DNA of 64,000 nt from NCBI GenBank assembly GCA_023411575.1, contig JAEYOP010000040.1:62001-126000 (forward strand), read 5' to 3'. Under the pieces are notes generated by a model, which had not been told where the DNA came from, did not search any database, and worked only from the letters and a program-made list of their open reading frames with translations. A program made the translations under genes and the position numbers. The stretch is from Bacillota bacterium (GTDB lineage Bacteria; Bacillota; Clostridia; Acetivibrionales; DTU013). Positions 8,133 to 16,362 of the stretch are shown here, piece after piece (positions within the stretch are counted from its first letter, which is position 1; the number at the start of each line of letters is the position of its first letter).

Positions 8133-9088
8133 ACCCCCTCGAAGCTGTTCCTTACTTTTGAGACCAACGCATTGAAGCCGGCGGTATCCTTCGTCGCCAG
8201 GGTTCTCGGCCTGGGAAGGTCGATATCGACCACCGTTGAAATCCTTCCCGGATGGGGCGACATGACGATGACCCGGTCGGACAGGAATACGGCCTCCTGG
8301 ATATTATGGGTAACGAACAGGATGGTCTTGTTGGTCTTGTTCCAGATTTTCAGCAGGTCCTCGTGCAGCTTTTCCTTTGTAAACTCGTCCAGCGCGGAAA
8401 ACGGTTCATCCATGAGAAGGATTTCCGGCTTGATCGCCAGCGCCCTGGCGATCCCTATTCTCTGCTGCATGCCGCCGCTGAGCTCGTACTGGTATTTCCT
8501 TCCGAAATTGTACAATCCCACAAGCTCCAGCATTTCGGTCACCCGGGCCGTCCTGTACTTTTTGGGCAGCCCCATCAGCTCCATGGGCATGCAGATGTTT
8601 CTTCGCATCGTTCTCCACTCATACAGGACCGGATTCTGAAAGACAATCCCGTATTTTTTCTGCAGCCGGATCTCCCGCGGCGTCTTTCCCCGGACCGTGA
8701 TGCTTCCGGAGCTTGGCTGCTGCAGATCCGCGATCGCCCGCAGCAGCGTGGTCTTCCCGCAGCCGGAGGGGCCTACCAGGGAAACGAATTCCCCCTGCCG
8801 GATTTCCAGGTTGATGTTCTGGAGCGCGGTGACCGCTTCTCCGCCATCCTTGTCCGGGAATCGGACCCACAGGTTTTCTATTTTAATTTCGCTTTCCGCC
8901 CCCCGCGCCGTGTCAAAGCCTTCTTCCGAATACTCCTTCCGGGCGGCGGATGTGGTCGGCGCGGTTGCTATTGCGGATACTGTGGATGGTGTGGATAATG
9001 TGGATAAGGGGACTCCCCCGCGCATTGTGAATAATGTGGATAGTGTGGATAATGCAGATAATGCAGATAATGCAGATAATGCGGGCAT
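8129..9088 (-). CDS. ABC transporter ATP-binding protein with repeat-rich N-terminal extension
   Basis: 319-residue nitrate/sulfonate/taurine-type ATPase energising the adjacent permeases. Walker A GPSGCGKTT, Q-loop VFQNPVLYEW, signature LSGGMQQR, Walker B ILLMDEP and H-loop VTHN are all intact. The core starts around residue 66 (IKIENLWVRF). The first 50 residues are unusual: a Leu-Ser-Ala/Thr repeat encoded by 9-nt tandem units, then a low-complexity Ser/Thr/Ala stretch. ATG 9088 follows a purine-rich GGAAGGG site, so the tract seems translated. Family members normally lack it. Confidence 0.9.
   Translation of the reverse strand: MPALSALSALSALSTLSTLFTMRGGVPLSTLSTPSTVSAIATAPTTSAARKEYSEEGFDTARGAESEIKIENLWVRFPDKDGGEAVTALQNINLEIRQGEFVSLVGPSGCGKTTLLRAIADLQQPSSGSITVRGKTPREIRLQKKYGIVFQNPVLYEWRTMRRNICMPMELMGLPKKYRTARVTEMLELVGLYNFGRKYQYELSGGMQQRIGIARALAIKPEILLMDEPFSALDEFTKEKLHEDLLKIWNKTNKTILFVTHNIQEAVFLSDRVIVMSPHPGRISTVVDIDLPRPRTLATKDTAGFNALVSKVRNSFEGV
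8976..9084. repeat. Degenerate 9-bp tandem repeat (GATAATGCA-type) in ATPase 5' end
   Basis: At 9048-9084 the plus strand carries near-perfect copies of GATAATGCA; toward 8976 the copies degrade to GGATAATGT/GGATAGTGT-like units. The period is a multiple of three, so copy-number change keeps the ATPase frame. It encodes the LSA/LST repeats at its N-terminus. Confidence 0.8.
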
Positions 9089-9140
9089 CTCTTCTTCCCT
9101 TCCTTTCAGTAAGAGTGGAATGCTTCAGGTGCCGGATCCC

Positions 9141-10307
9141 TCAGGCGAAAGCTCCGGCATACAGGGCGGTCAGGTCTTCCTCCTCCGGTTTCACGATGCA
9201 GTTCGACATGTTTTTCGTTTGGATCGCCATTCCGCTGAATTTTCGGATTTCCTCCGGGCTTAAGGCTTCTTTTCCGCCAAGCAGTCGATCCAGCAGCTTC
9301 CCGAACCGATCCGCGTCCGAGAGTCCGATCACGTTCAGAACCCTGCCGGCAAGCCCCGGGTCCGCCTTCTCCACCAGTTTCAGATACCCGGCCAGCAGCA
9401 GGCCGTTGGCCCTGCCGTGGTCGATGTCCCTGAAATAGGTAAGGGAATACCCCATGGCATGCACTACGGTCGTGCCGGTCTGGGCAATGACCATGCCGGC
9501 CAGCAGGGACGCCTGCAGCAGCTTTTCCCTCGCGCCGGACGCGATCGGGGTTTCGGGCCTTCCGGGCTCCTGCGGCTGCTTTACGGCGTTCTGCAGCTCC
9601 GGCATGCATTCCATAAGCATCCGGATGCTTTCGGCCGCCAGCGCGTCGGAAAGGAACGAAGCCTTTACGGACAGCATGCCCTCCACCGCATGGGACAGCG
9701 CATCCAGCGCCGTATTGACCGTCGTGGCCACCGGCAGGTTTTCCGTGTACCCCGGATCGAGAAACGCGGCCGCCGGGAATAGGAGCTCCGTCGCAATGCT
9801 TGTTTTGGTCTGCGCCTTATCGTTTGTCAGGATGGAATACGGGGTGACTTCCGAGCCGGTTCCGGCCGTTGTCGGGACACATGCCACCGGAAGCGCCCCG
9901 CCTTCGTACCGGCCCGCGAAAAGCTCGTCTTCCCCGATCTCCTGGGTCGCCAGCAGGGCTATGGCCTTTCCGGCGTCCATCGGCGACCCGCCTCCGATGG
10001 CCACGATGAAGTCCGCTCCGTTCTGCCTCGCATAGGCGGCTCCTTCATAAACGCTTTCCACGGCGGGATTGCTCCTGATCCTGTCATAGACGAGATAGCT
10101 GATTCCGGCGGCTTCCAGCGCCAGCCGGACATCCCGTTCCGAGCCGTTCCGCCTGGCGGAATTTGCGCCGGTCACCAGAAGCGCCTTCCTTCCGAGGGTT
10201 TTGAAAAATCCGCCGTTCCCGGCCACGCAGCCCGGGCCGGAAAAGATCCGGGTCGGCATATGATATTTACTGGTCGTGCTATTGCTGGTCGTACTATTGC
10301 TGGTCAT
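9141..10307 (-). CDS. Iron-containing alcohol dehydrogenase (likely malonate semialdehyde reductase)
   Basis: 388-residue group III dehydrogenase. The NAD(P)-binding motif GGGSPMDAGKA and the Fe-binding residues in DALSHAVEG and later HAMGYS...DIDHGRANG are present. In this operon the expected substrate is malonate semialdehyde from beta-alanine transamination, reduced to 3-hydroxypropionate, as in the extended Pyd pathway described in other bacteria. AGGAGG precedes ATG 10307 by 4 nt; an ATG at 10337 overlaps the previous stop. The first residues are a TSNST repeat encoded by a 15-nt tandem repeat. Substrate is inferred. Confidence 0.86.
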   Translation of the reverse strand: MTSNSTTSNSTTSKYHMPTRIFSGPGCVAGNGGFFKTLGRKALLVTGANSARRNGSERDVRLALEAAGISYLVYDRIRSNPAVESVYEGAAYARQNGADFIVAIGGGSPMDAGKAIALLATQEIGEDELFAGRYEGGALPVACVPTTAGTGSEVTPYSILTNDKAQTKTSIATELLFPAAAFLDPGYTENLPVATTVNTALDALSHAVEGMLSVKASFLSDALAAESIRMLMECMPELQNAVKQPQEPGRPETPIASGAREKLLQASLLAGMVIAQTGTTVVHAMGYSLTYFRDIDHGRANGLLLAGYLKLVEKADPGLAGRVLNVIGLSDADRFGKLLDRLLGGKEALSPEEIRKFSGMAIQTKNMSNCIVKPEEEDLTALYAGAFA

Positions 10308-10311
10308 ACTG
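10271..10311. repeat. 15-bp tandem repeat at the dehydrogenase start codon
   Basis: TGGTCGTGCTATTGC (10271-10285) and TGGTCGTACTATTGC (10286-10300) are adjacent, followed by a partial third copy TGGTCATACTG that contains the start codon on the minus strand. It encodes the TSNST-TSNST-TS leader. Confidence 0.85.
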
Positions 10312-10333
10312 CCTCCTGAAAAACCGGCCGCGG

Positions 10334-11674
10334 TCATGCGGCCATTTTGTCCACTTCATACAGGACCTCGTCCAGGATCGCCAGGGCATCCGTCAGTTCC
10401 TGATCCGTAATGATCAGGGGCGGAGCGACGAGGATGGAATTTTCATGAGAATAGGTATAAAAACCCTTTTCGCCCAACAGGCCGATGATCTTTTTCATGG
10501 TGCCTTCCGGGTCCTGCCCGTATTCCACCAGGGGTTCCCTGGTCGCCTTGCTCTTCACCAGCTCGACGGCGGAGAACAGGCCGATATATCGTACATCGCC
10601 CACGCTCGGGTGCTTTTGCTTCAATTCCTCCAGCAGCTTGCCAAGCAGCCGTCCCCGTTCCTTTGCCTGCCCGATCAGGCCCGTCTCCCTGTAATACTCG
10701 ATCGTCGCGATCCCGGCCGCACAGCCCAGCGGATGGGCGGAATAGGTCAGCCCGCAGCTCAGAAAATGCTCCTCGAAATAGTCCCCGATCGCCTTGCTGA
10801 CGATGACGCCGCCGATCGGCGCATAACCGCAGGTGACCCCTTTTGCGAAGGTGATGATATCCGGCTTCACGCCGTAATGGTCTATTGCGAACCATTCGCC
10901 CGTCCGGCCCCACCCCGACATGACCTCGTCACATGCCATGAGAATCCCAAATTCGTCGCACAGGTCGCGGATTCCCTGCATATAGCCCTTTGGCGGTATG
11001 ATCACGCCGTTGCTCCCGGTTACGCTTTCCAGAAATATGGCTGCGACCGACTGCCGGCCTTCATAAAGGATCTGTTCCCTCAGTTGTCCGATATAATACC
11101 GGGTGGCGGCCTCTTCGCTTTCGAAGGGCACCGGGGACCTGTACACATAGGGGTCAAAGAATTTCACAAAGCCGGGAATACCCGGCTCGCAGGCGTACCG
11201 CCTCGGTTCCCCGGTCAGGTTGGCCGCGCCGTAGGAGGACCCGTGATAGGAACGATAACGCGAAAAGATTTTGAAACGGCCCGTCACCAGCTTTGCGATC
11301 TTTATGGCATTCTCATTGGCATCGGCTCCCCCCAGGGTGAAAAACACCTTTCCCATATTGTCCGGGGCCGCTTCCACCACCATTTTCGCAAGCTGGGAGC
11401 GAACGTCGATGGCAAAGGACGGCGCTGAAAACACCAGCCTTTCGGCCTGTTCCTGTATCGCTTTTATGACCTTCCGGTTCCCGTACCCGATATTCAGATT
11501 CACCAGCTGGGACGACATGTCATAATACCGCTTTCCCTCGCCGTCCCAGAAATAGATTCCCTCGCCGCCGATCATGACTTTGGGCTTCAGCACACCCTGG
11601 GTGCTCCACGAATGCAGATTGTACTTCCTGGACTCTTCGCTGATTTCCCTTGCCGTCATCCATTCCAGTTCCAT
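10334..11674 (-). CDS. Class III PLP aminotransferase (likely beta-alanine transaminase)
   Basis: 446-residue PLP enzyme of the omega/beta-alanine transaminase group. The PLP lysine lies in TFAKGVTCGY, the pyridine-N aspartate in ACDEVMSGWG, and the phosphate-cup region near GGADANENA. As first gene of the operon it would remove the amino group of beta-alanine to give malonate semialdehyde. ATG 11674 is preceded by GAGGTGA. The acceptor (pyruvate or 2-oxoglutarate) cannot be read from sequence. The upstream leader carries a long hairpin. Confidence 0.87.
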   Translation of the reverse strand: MELEWMTAREISEESRKYNLHSWSTQGVLKPKVMIGGEGIYFWDGEGKRYYDMSSQLVNLNIGYGNRKVIKAIQEQAERLVFSAPSFAIDVRSQLAKMVVEAAPDNMGKVFFTLGGADANENAIKIAKLVTGRFKIFSRYRSYHGSSYGAANLTGEPRRYACEPGIPGFVKFFDPYVYRSPVPFESEEAATRYYIGQLREQILYEGRQSVAAIFLESVTGSNGVIIPPKGYMQGIRDLCDEFGILMACDEVMSGWGRTGEWFAIDHYGVKPDIITFAKGVTCGYAPIGGVIVSKAIGDYFEEHFLSCGLTYSAHPLGCAAGIATIEYYRETGLIGQAKERGRLLGKLLEELKQKHPSVGDVRYIGLFSAVELVKSKATREPLVEYGQDPEGTMKKIIGLLGEKGFYTYSHENSILVAPPLIITDQELTDALAILDEVLYEVDKMAA

Positions 11675-11703
11675 GTCCGTTTCACCTCGTTCAAGGATAG
11701 CAA

Positions 11704-11759
11704 AAGGGACCTGTCCCTGCCGCATTTCCCTTCGGAAATACGGTAAGGACAGGCCCCTT
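11704..11759 (-). promoter_or_regulatory. Long leader hairpin, candidate attenuator of the pyrimidine operon
   Basis: On the minus strand the outer stem AAGGGGCCTGTCC/GGACAGGTCCCTT (13 pairs, one G-U) encloses an inner stem CCGTATTTCC/GGAAATGCGG with a 4-nt loop. It ends in CCCTTTTG and lies about 30 nt before the aminotransferase start. It resembles a rho-independent terminator with a short T-run placed inside a leader. Function is inferred. Confidence 0.6.
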
Positions 11760-11827
11760 CGCCGTGCTTGCGTCTCTCGATTTTATATCAATATCATACC
11801 ATGTTTCGATTCGGTTTCAACCAATTG

Positions 11828-11866
11828 CAGCACAAACTTCTTTGTGCTGCTGCACAATTCGCACAA
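11828..11866. promoter_or_regulatory. GCACAA repeat cluster, candidate PucR operator
   Basis: CAGCACAAA-CTTC-TTTGTGCTG (11828-11849) is a perfect 9-bp inverted repeat. Two more GCACAA half-sites follow at 11852 and 11861; the first and third sites are 22 bp apart, about two helix turns. It lies between the PucR-type gene and the operon leader, the expected place for its operator. Confidence 0.5.
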
Positions 11867-11947
11867 CTGTCCTGCCTTTCAACCGCTCTGTTACGCAGCG
11901 GGCCTATTATATCGTCCTACCACGCAGCGCCCCTTTCCCCGGAAGGC

Positions 11948-13105
11948 CTACAGCAGCTCCCGGATGTAAAAGGCCAGGAGCAGCTTCAGCCCATCCTGGT
12001 AAGTCAGCTCGCACTGCAGGATCTCTTTGATCTTCTTGATTTTGTAGTTGATCGTGTTACGGTGGACAAAAGTCTCCTTTGCAACCTCCTGTATGCTTCC
12101 ATTGCTCTCCAGATACTGCTTCAGCGTCAGAAGATAGTCCGTCCTATTCTTCCGGTCATAGGCCTCCAACTGCCCCAGCTTCTCCTCGTAGAAGGATTTC
12201 ATGACCTTCTGGTCTTCTATTTCCAGGAGCAACTGGTACAATCCGATATTGCCGTAGGAAACGATGGGCTGTTCCTGCCTTTCCGCTATACGCAGCAGCG
12301 CAAGAGCCTTTTTATAGCTCCGCGACAGCGAGCGGAGCCCTGCCTCATTGGCGCTGATCCCTGCCCGGATGCGGTACTCCGGGCCGCCGAAATTGCACAC
12401 CTCGTTCAACCGTTCGAAAGCACTGTTTACCGTGCTTTGCGGGAAGCCCTGCAGCACCGTTATCAGGTATTTATCCTGGCGGAAGATATTGAAACGGTCG
12501 CTGTGATTGTAAAGAATCTGGGTAAGATGCAGCCGCACCGACTTGTCGAAATCGGCAAACCGGTTGTTGGAAGGAACTTGAAGCGAAAGGGCGGTCACGC
12601 AGTATTCCGCGTTGACGTCGAATTCCTTGCGCTCGAGTACCGGTTCGTATTCCGCAGCCTGCTCGGGGAAAAAAATGAGGTTCCGGAAGATTCCCGCCAC
12701 GCTGACCTCATTCTCTTCCGATTTGATGATCTTATGGCAGAAATCGTTTGTAATATCCACGATTCTTGTCTTCCAGGGGATTGTGAACAAGGGGAACCGG
12801 ACTTCCTTGCAATAGCGGATCAAGCTTTCGGGGATGGATTGTATATAAGGGCCGATGTTGAGCACCAGGCCGCTTGCCTGGTTTGCCACAAGCCCCTTTG
12901 CAAAATCCAGGAGCCATTCCGTGTCGGTATGCCCGATCCCTGTCGAAAAAATCAGCTCCTGGCCATGGAGAAAATTGGCCGTTTCAGGGTCCTCCAGCAT
13001 ATGGACCCAATTGACCAGGTTATTCATATTGCTTTCCCCGCAGATCAGGTTCATTCCGTAATTCTCTTTTGCATACTTGCATAAATGGCTCAGGGATATC
13101 GCCAC
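11948..13105 (-). CDS. PucR-family transcriptional regulator
   Basis: 385-residue regulator: N-terminal PucR/PurR-catabolism sensing domain (about 1-130), a middle CdaR-like GGDEF-related domain (about 160-290), and a C-terminal PucR HTH with the characteristic VHRNTINYKIKKI. GTG 13105 has GGAGGGG about 8 nt upstream. PucR proteins commonly control purine, pyrimidine or hydantoin catabolism; its place directly upstream of the pyrimidine operon in the same orientation fits a local activator responding to a pathway metabolite. The ligand is unknown. Confidence 0.9.
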   Translation of the reverse strand: MAISLSHLCKYAKENYGMNLICGESNMNNLVNWVHMLEDPETANFLHGQELIFSTGIGHTDTEWLLDFAKGLVANQASGLVLNIGPYIQSIPESLIRYCKEVRFPLFTIPWKTRIVDITNDFCHKIIKSEENEVSVAGIFRNLIFFPEQAAEYEPVLERKEFDVNAEYCVTALSLQVPSNNRFADFDKSVRLHLTQILYNHSDRFNIFRQDKYLITVLQGFPQSTVNSAFERLNEVCNFGGPEYRIRAGISANEAGLRSLSRSYKKALALLRIAERQEQPIVSYGNIGLYQLLLEIEDQKVMKSFYEEKLGQLEAYDRKNRTDYLLTLKQYLESNGSIQEVAKETFVHRNTINYKIKKIKEILQCELTYQDGLKLLLAFYIRELL

Positions 13106-13177
13106 TGCATCAGCCCCCTCCGCAGCATCGTACTATTATCAAGTTAACAAAAACCCGCCTCTTATGCAAATGGTTTT

Positions 13178-13206
13178 TTGTGTAATCGGGAAAAATCCGT
13201 TATAAT
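13178..13206 (+). promoter_or_regulatory. Sigma-A-type promoter for the GlmU-like gene
   Basis: A TTGTGT -35-like box, 17-bp spacer and perfect TATAAT -10 box lie about 70 nt upstream of the start at 13274. Confidence 0.65.
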
Positions 13207-13273
13207 GATGTTATAATTTTTTTGGTTGTTCCTAAAGCGAATAAATCAAGTGAAAGGGAGAGGAAGAAACCCT

Positions 13274-13933
13274 ATGAACCTGTTTGTCGAAAGCCTGTTG
13301 AATCTGGAGGAGTGCCGGGAAAGGGCCATATTTGACAATGTAACGTATCCCTGGGAGGTCCTCCCGAAAATAAAGGCCTTTCTGCTGGAATTCTCGCAGA
13401 ACCTGCCCCCGGAGTTTGAACAAATTGCTCCGTACGTGTGGGTCGGAAAAGGCACTACAATCGAAAAGACCGCCCTGATCAAAGGACCCGCCATCGTCGG
13501 CTGCAATTGCGAGATCCGGCAATGCGCCTACATCCGGGAGAACGTCATCCTGGGCGACGGCGTCGTAATTGGCAACTCGACGGAATTGAAGAATGCCCTG
13601 GTCTTAAACAATGCGCAAATCCCGCATTTCAATTATGTCGGTGATTCTGTCCTGGGATATAAGGCCCATCTAGGCGCCGGCGTCATCTGCTCAAACCTCA
13701 AATCCAACGGCGAAATGGTCAAGGTCAGGACCGGCATGGACTGCATTGAAACCGGCCTGAGAAAATTCGGAGCAATTGTGGGCGACAATGCGGAAGTGGG
13801 CTGCAATTCCGTGTTGAATCCCGGTACGGTCATCGGAAGGAACAGCATTGTTTATCCGCTGACGCCGGTCAGAGGCTTTGTGCCGGAAAAACACATCCTG
13901 AAAAACACCGGCGAACTGGTGGCCAGGATATAA
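13274..13933 (+). CDS. GlmU-like left-handed beta-helix protein (UDP-GlcNAc pyrophosphorylase-like)
   Basis: 219-residue protein whose body is hexapeptide repeats of a left-handed beta-helix (for example IVGCNCEIRQCAYI, VILGDGVVIGNSTE, VIGRNSIVYP). It resembles the nucleotidyltransferase-associated beta-helix of GlmU and glucose-1-phosphate thymidylyltransferases but lacks a Rossmann nucleotidyltransferase domain. It is often annotated as a UDP-GlcNAc pyrophosphorylase; from sequence only an acyl- or sugar-nucleotide-binding scaffold is supported. ATG 13274 has GGGAGAGG upstream and a good promoter. A GNAT gene follows 12 nt downstream. Confidence 0.8.
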   Translation: MNLFVESLLNLEECRERAIFDNVTYPWEVLPKIKAFLLEFSQNLPPEFEQIAPYVWVGKGTTIEKTALIKGPAIVGCNCEIRQCAYIRENVILGDGVVIGNSTELKNALVLNNAQIPHFNYVGDSVLGYKAHLGAGVICSNLKSNGEMVKVRTGMDCIETGLRKFGAIVGDNAEVGCNSVLNPGTVIGRNSIVYPLTPVRGFVPEKHILKNTGELVARI

Positions 13934-13945
13934 GGAGACGGAAAC

Positions 13946-14410
13946 ATGATCGAATTCAGGAAAGCCGGTCCGGAGGACATAGACAAGCTGGTCCGGATGC
14001 GGCTGGAATTTTTGCAGGAAGCCCAGCCGAAGGAAATTTGGAGCGAAAGCGAAGAATTGTCTGCAAATATGAAGCAGTATTTCTCGGAAAATATGGCATA
14101 CGGCTGCTTCTCGGCCTGGATCGCAGTCGAAAACGGAGAAACGGTCGGAACGAGCGGCCTGTATTTTTATACTTTGCCGCCGTCCTACAAAAACACAAGC
14201 GGCAAGGTCGCATACATAATGAACATGTATACAAAGCCGGAATATAGAGGGCGGAGGATAGCCCCCACCCTCTTCGGAAAGCTTATTGAGGAGTGCAAAG
14301 AACGCGGCTGCAAAAAGATCAGCCTGCATGCCACCGCCATGGGAAAGCCGGTTTATGAAAAATTCGGCTTTCAGCAGGCGGAAGGCGAAATGGTTCTTAA
14401 ATTGCTCTAA
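13946..14410 (+). CDS. GNAT-family N-acetyltransferase
   Basis: 154-residue acetyltransferase. The acetyl-CoA-binding motif A is visible around YTKPEYRGRRIAPTLFGKLI, with the typical R/Q-x-x-G-x-G/A pattern, followed by the ISLHAT strand and a C-terminal YEKFGF element. It starts 12 nt after the GlmU-like gene with AAGGAGA upstream, so both are probably one transcript. Substrate unknown; it ends 11 nt before the convergent ABC-F stop. Confidence 0.88.
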   Translation: MIEFRKAGPEDIDKLVRMRLEFLQEAQPKEIWSESEELSANMKQYFSENMAYGCFSAWIAVENGETVGTSGLYFYTLPPSYKNTSGKVAYIMNMYTKPEYRGRRIAPTLFGKLIEECKERGCKKISLHATAMGKPVYEKFGFQQAEGEMVLKLL

Positions 14411-14421
14411 ATCATGGTTTA

Positions 14422-16221
14422 TTACCGGCGCAGAAGCTCCACCAACTGCCTGTACTCCTCCTCCAGGGCTTCCTTGTCTCCGTTGGAGGCAGACAGCTTT
14501 GCAATGGTCTGCGTCAGCCGCATTTGCAGCATCGTGCGCTCCAGATCGGACAGAGCCCTGTTTTCAGGAATTCCTGAAGCTGCTCCCGGAACTGTGCCTG
14601 AGGCAATGCCGGAGCCGTTCCCGGGGAAACCGCCGGATGGCGCGGAAGCCTCGTATTCCTCCAGCTTTCCGTCGAAATCCTGTATGGAATGGTTTTTAAG
14701 CACCAGAAGCCTGTCGGCCACCGCATTGACAAAGGCCTTGTCATGAGAGACAAAAAGGACCGTTCCCTCATACTCCTTCAATACACTTTCCAAAGCCTCG
14801 ATGGATTGCATGTCGAGATAGTTGGTCGGTTCGTCCAGCAATAAGATGTTGGCGCCGGATACGAACATTTTTGCAAAAGCGGTTTTAATTCTTTCTCCTC
14901 CGCTCAGCACGCTGACTTTTTTATGGACGGCATCCCCCTGTATCAGCAGTCTTGCCAGTATCGTACGGGCTGTCGTCTCTCTCTGTACGCTGTCCTTCAT
15001 GACATTTTGAAGCACGGTTTGGTCCGGATCGAGGTTTTCAAAGCCCTGCCTGAAATAGGCCAGTCTGGCCTTCGGCACGATGCTGATACCCGGATTGGGG
15101 CCGGAGCCGGATGCGATCAGGTTCAGCAGCGTCGTTTTCCCTGTCCCGTTTTCTCCCCAGAGCGCTGTCTTTTTGCCGTTGTAAACCTTAAAGGCCGCAT
15201 TGGTGAAGACGGTTACGCGGTCATAGCCGAAGCTCAGCTTTTCTGCCGACAGGACCACCTTGTTTTCCGGCGGATTGGTCAGGGAAAAATCCAGCCGGAT
15301 CCCCGGCGTCTCCCTGGGCTTTTCCTTCACCTCCAGCTTTTCAAGCCTTGTAACCAGGCTTTTGGCCGCGTTGTCCAGCTTCTCCTGTATTTCATGCGCC
15401 TGTCTCCTGTGAAGCCGGGCTTCGGAGTTGCCCATCCTTTTCGGTGTTTTCAGGACCTTTTTGGACCGGCGCTTCCGGTCGGAAATCGCCGCCTCCAGGT
15501 TTCCCTTCGCCTCCACATATTTTTCATATTCCAGGGCCGCCCGTTCCTTTTCCTCCTCGCACCGATGCCGGTAAAACGAAAAATTCCCGTTGAACAGGCG
15601 GACCTTGCCGTCCCGGACTTCCACAATCCGGTTGCAGAGCGAATCCAGGAGGCTTCTGTCATGACTGATCAGGACGAAGGAATCCAGCCCGGCCAACTTC
15701 TGCCGGAGAAGCCCGATTCCTTTGTAATCGAGATTGGAGGTCGGCTCATCCGCAAAAAGCAGGATATTGTCCCTGCTGAAAGCGTTTGCGATTTTCAGCC
15801 GCGTGTGCTCGCCTCCGCTCAGCACGTCCCTCTCCAGTTTCTGCGTCAGGTCAAATTCTTTCAACAGCTTGTTTCTTCCCGCTGCAGTACCGTCCTCCAT
15901 GTGAAAATGCGCATCCGCACCCGTCTTTGTTTCCTCAGCCGTTCCGATACCGTCCACAGTACCGGCGCCGTCCCTATGCAGCCTCTCTCCCGTACCTTCC
16001 TCCTCGAACTGCCGGATATAGCCGATCCCGCAGTAATGCCTGACATACCCTTCGTCGGGTTCCAGACGGCCGGCCAGCATATCCAGCAGCGTTGTTTTGC
16101 CGGAGCCGTTCAGCCCCACAACACCGATCCGGTCTCCCGTATAGATTTTGAAATCCTCCAGCTCGATAATGAGCCTATCTGCATAATATTTCTTGATGTT
16201 TCCCGCTTCCAAAAGCAGCAT
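14422..16221 (-). CDS. ABC-F ATPase, antibiotic-resistance/ribosomal-protection type
   Basis: 599-residue soluble protein with two ABC domains and no membrane segment. Domain 1: GLNGSGKTTLL, LSGGEHTRLK, LLFADEPTSNLD. Domain 2: GENGTGKTTLL, LSGGERIKTAFAK, LLLDEPTNYLDM. A charged inter-domain linker (about 265-330) could reach the peptidyl-transferase centre. The N-terminus resembles Vga/Msr/Lsa proteins that displace ribosome-targeting antibiotics. Low-complexity insertions occur near residues 70-125 and 510-545. ATG 16221 has GGGGAG upstream; the longer frame runs through the leader and is rejected. Drug range cannot be predicted. Confidence 0.87.
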   Translation of the reverse strand: MLLLEAGNIKKYYADRLIIELEDFKIYTGDRIGVVGLNGSGKTTLLDMLAGRLEPDEGYVRHYCGIGYIRQFEEEGTGERLHRDGAGTVDGIGTAEETKTGADAHFHMEDGTAAGRNKLLKEFDLTQKLERDVLSGGEHTRLKIANAFSRDNILLFADEPTSNLDYKGIGLLRQKLAGLDSFVLISHDRSLLDSLCNRIVEVRDGKVRLFNGNFSFYRHRCEEEKERAALEYEKYVEAKGNLEAAISDRKRRSKKVLKTPKRMGNSEARLHRRQAHEIQEKLDNAAKSLVTRLEKLEVKEKPRETPGIRLDFSLTNPPENKVVLSAEKLSFGYDRVTVFTNAAFKVYNGKKTALWGENGTGKTTLLNLIASGSGPNPGISIVPKARLAYFRQGFENLDPDQTVLQNVMKDSVQRETTARTILARLLIQGDAVHKKVSVLSGGERIKTAFAKMFVSGANILLLDEPTNYLDMQSIEALESVLKEYEGTVLFVSHDKAFVNAVADRLLVLKNHSIQDFDGKLEEYEASAPSGGFPGNGSGIASGTVPGAASGIPENRALSDLERTMLQMRLTQTIAKLSASNGDKEALEEEYRQLVELLRR

Positions 16222-16252
16222 AAAAAAATCTCCCCTTCCACATTGAGCCCCA

Positions 16253-16271
16253 CGGAGAAATCCCTTCTCCG
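16253..16271 (-). promoter_or_regulatory. Hairpin close to the ABC-F ribosome-binding site
   Basis: CGGAGAA (16253-16259) and TTCTCCG (16265-16271) form a 7-bp stem with a 5-nt loop, about 20 nt upstream of the ABC-F ribosome-binding site. It could influence initiation. Confidence 0.35.
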
Positions 16272-16309
16272 GGACTGCTTTCTGTGCAGGAAAGACCGCA
16301 TAAACAAAA

Positions 16310-16362
16310 ATAAAAAGGGCCAACCTTCGATGAGGCACCTCGCTGAAGCCCGAAAATACGGG
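16310..16362 (-). promoter_or_regulatory. Terminator/antiterminator-like leader of the ABC-F gene
   Basis: On the minus strand a broken stem (GGGCTTC pairing GAAG..CCC, inner GAGG/CCTC) is followed by TTTTTATTTTT, a terminator shape about 95 nt before the ABC-F start. An upstream stem CCCG-TATTTT-CGGG shares bases with it, so the two exclude each other. Drug-induced attenuation is known for many ABC-F resistance genes. The rest of 16222-16609 shows only a possible four-codon ORF (Met-Arg-Ile-Gly, 16497-16511, with AAGGG upstream). Confidence 0.55.

Noticed and set aside
8252..8998. Plus-strand ORFs opposite the ATPase
   Set aside because: Opposite-strand shadow; the ATPase motifs on the minus strand are complete.
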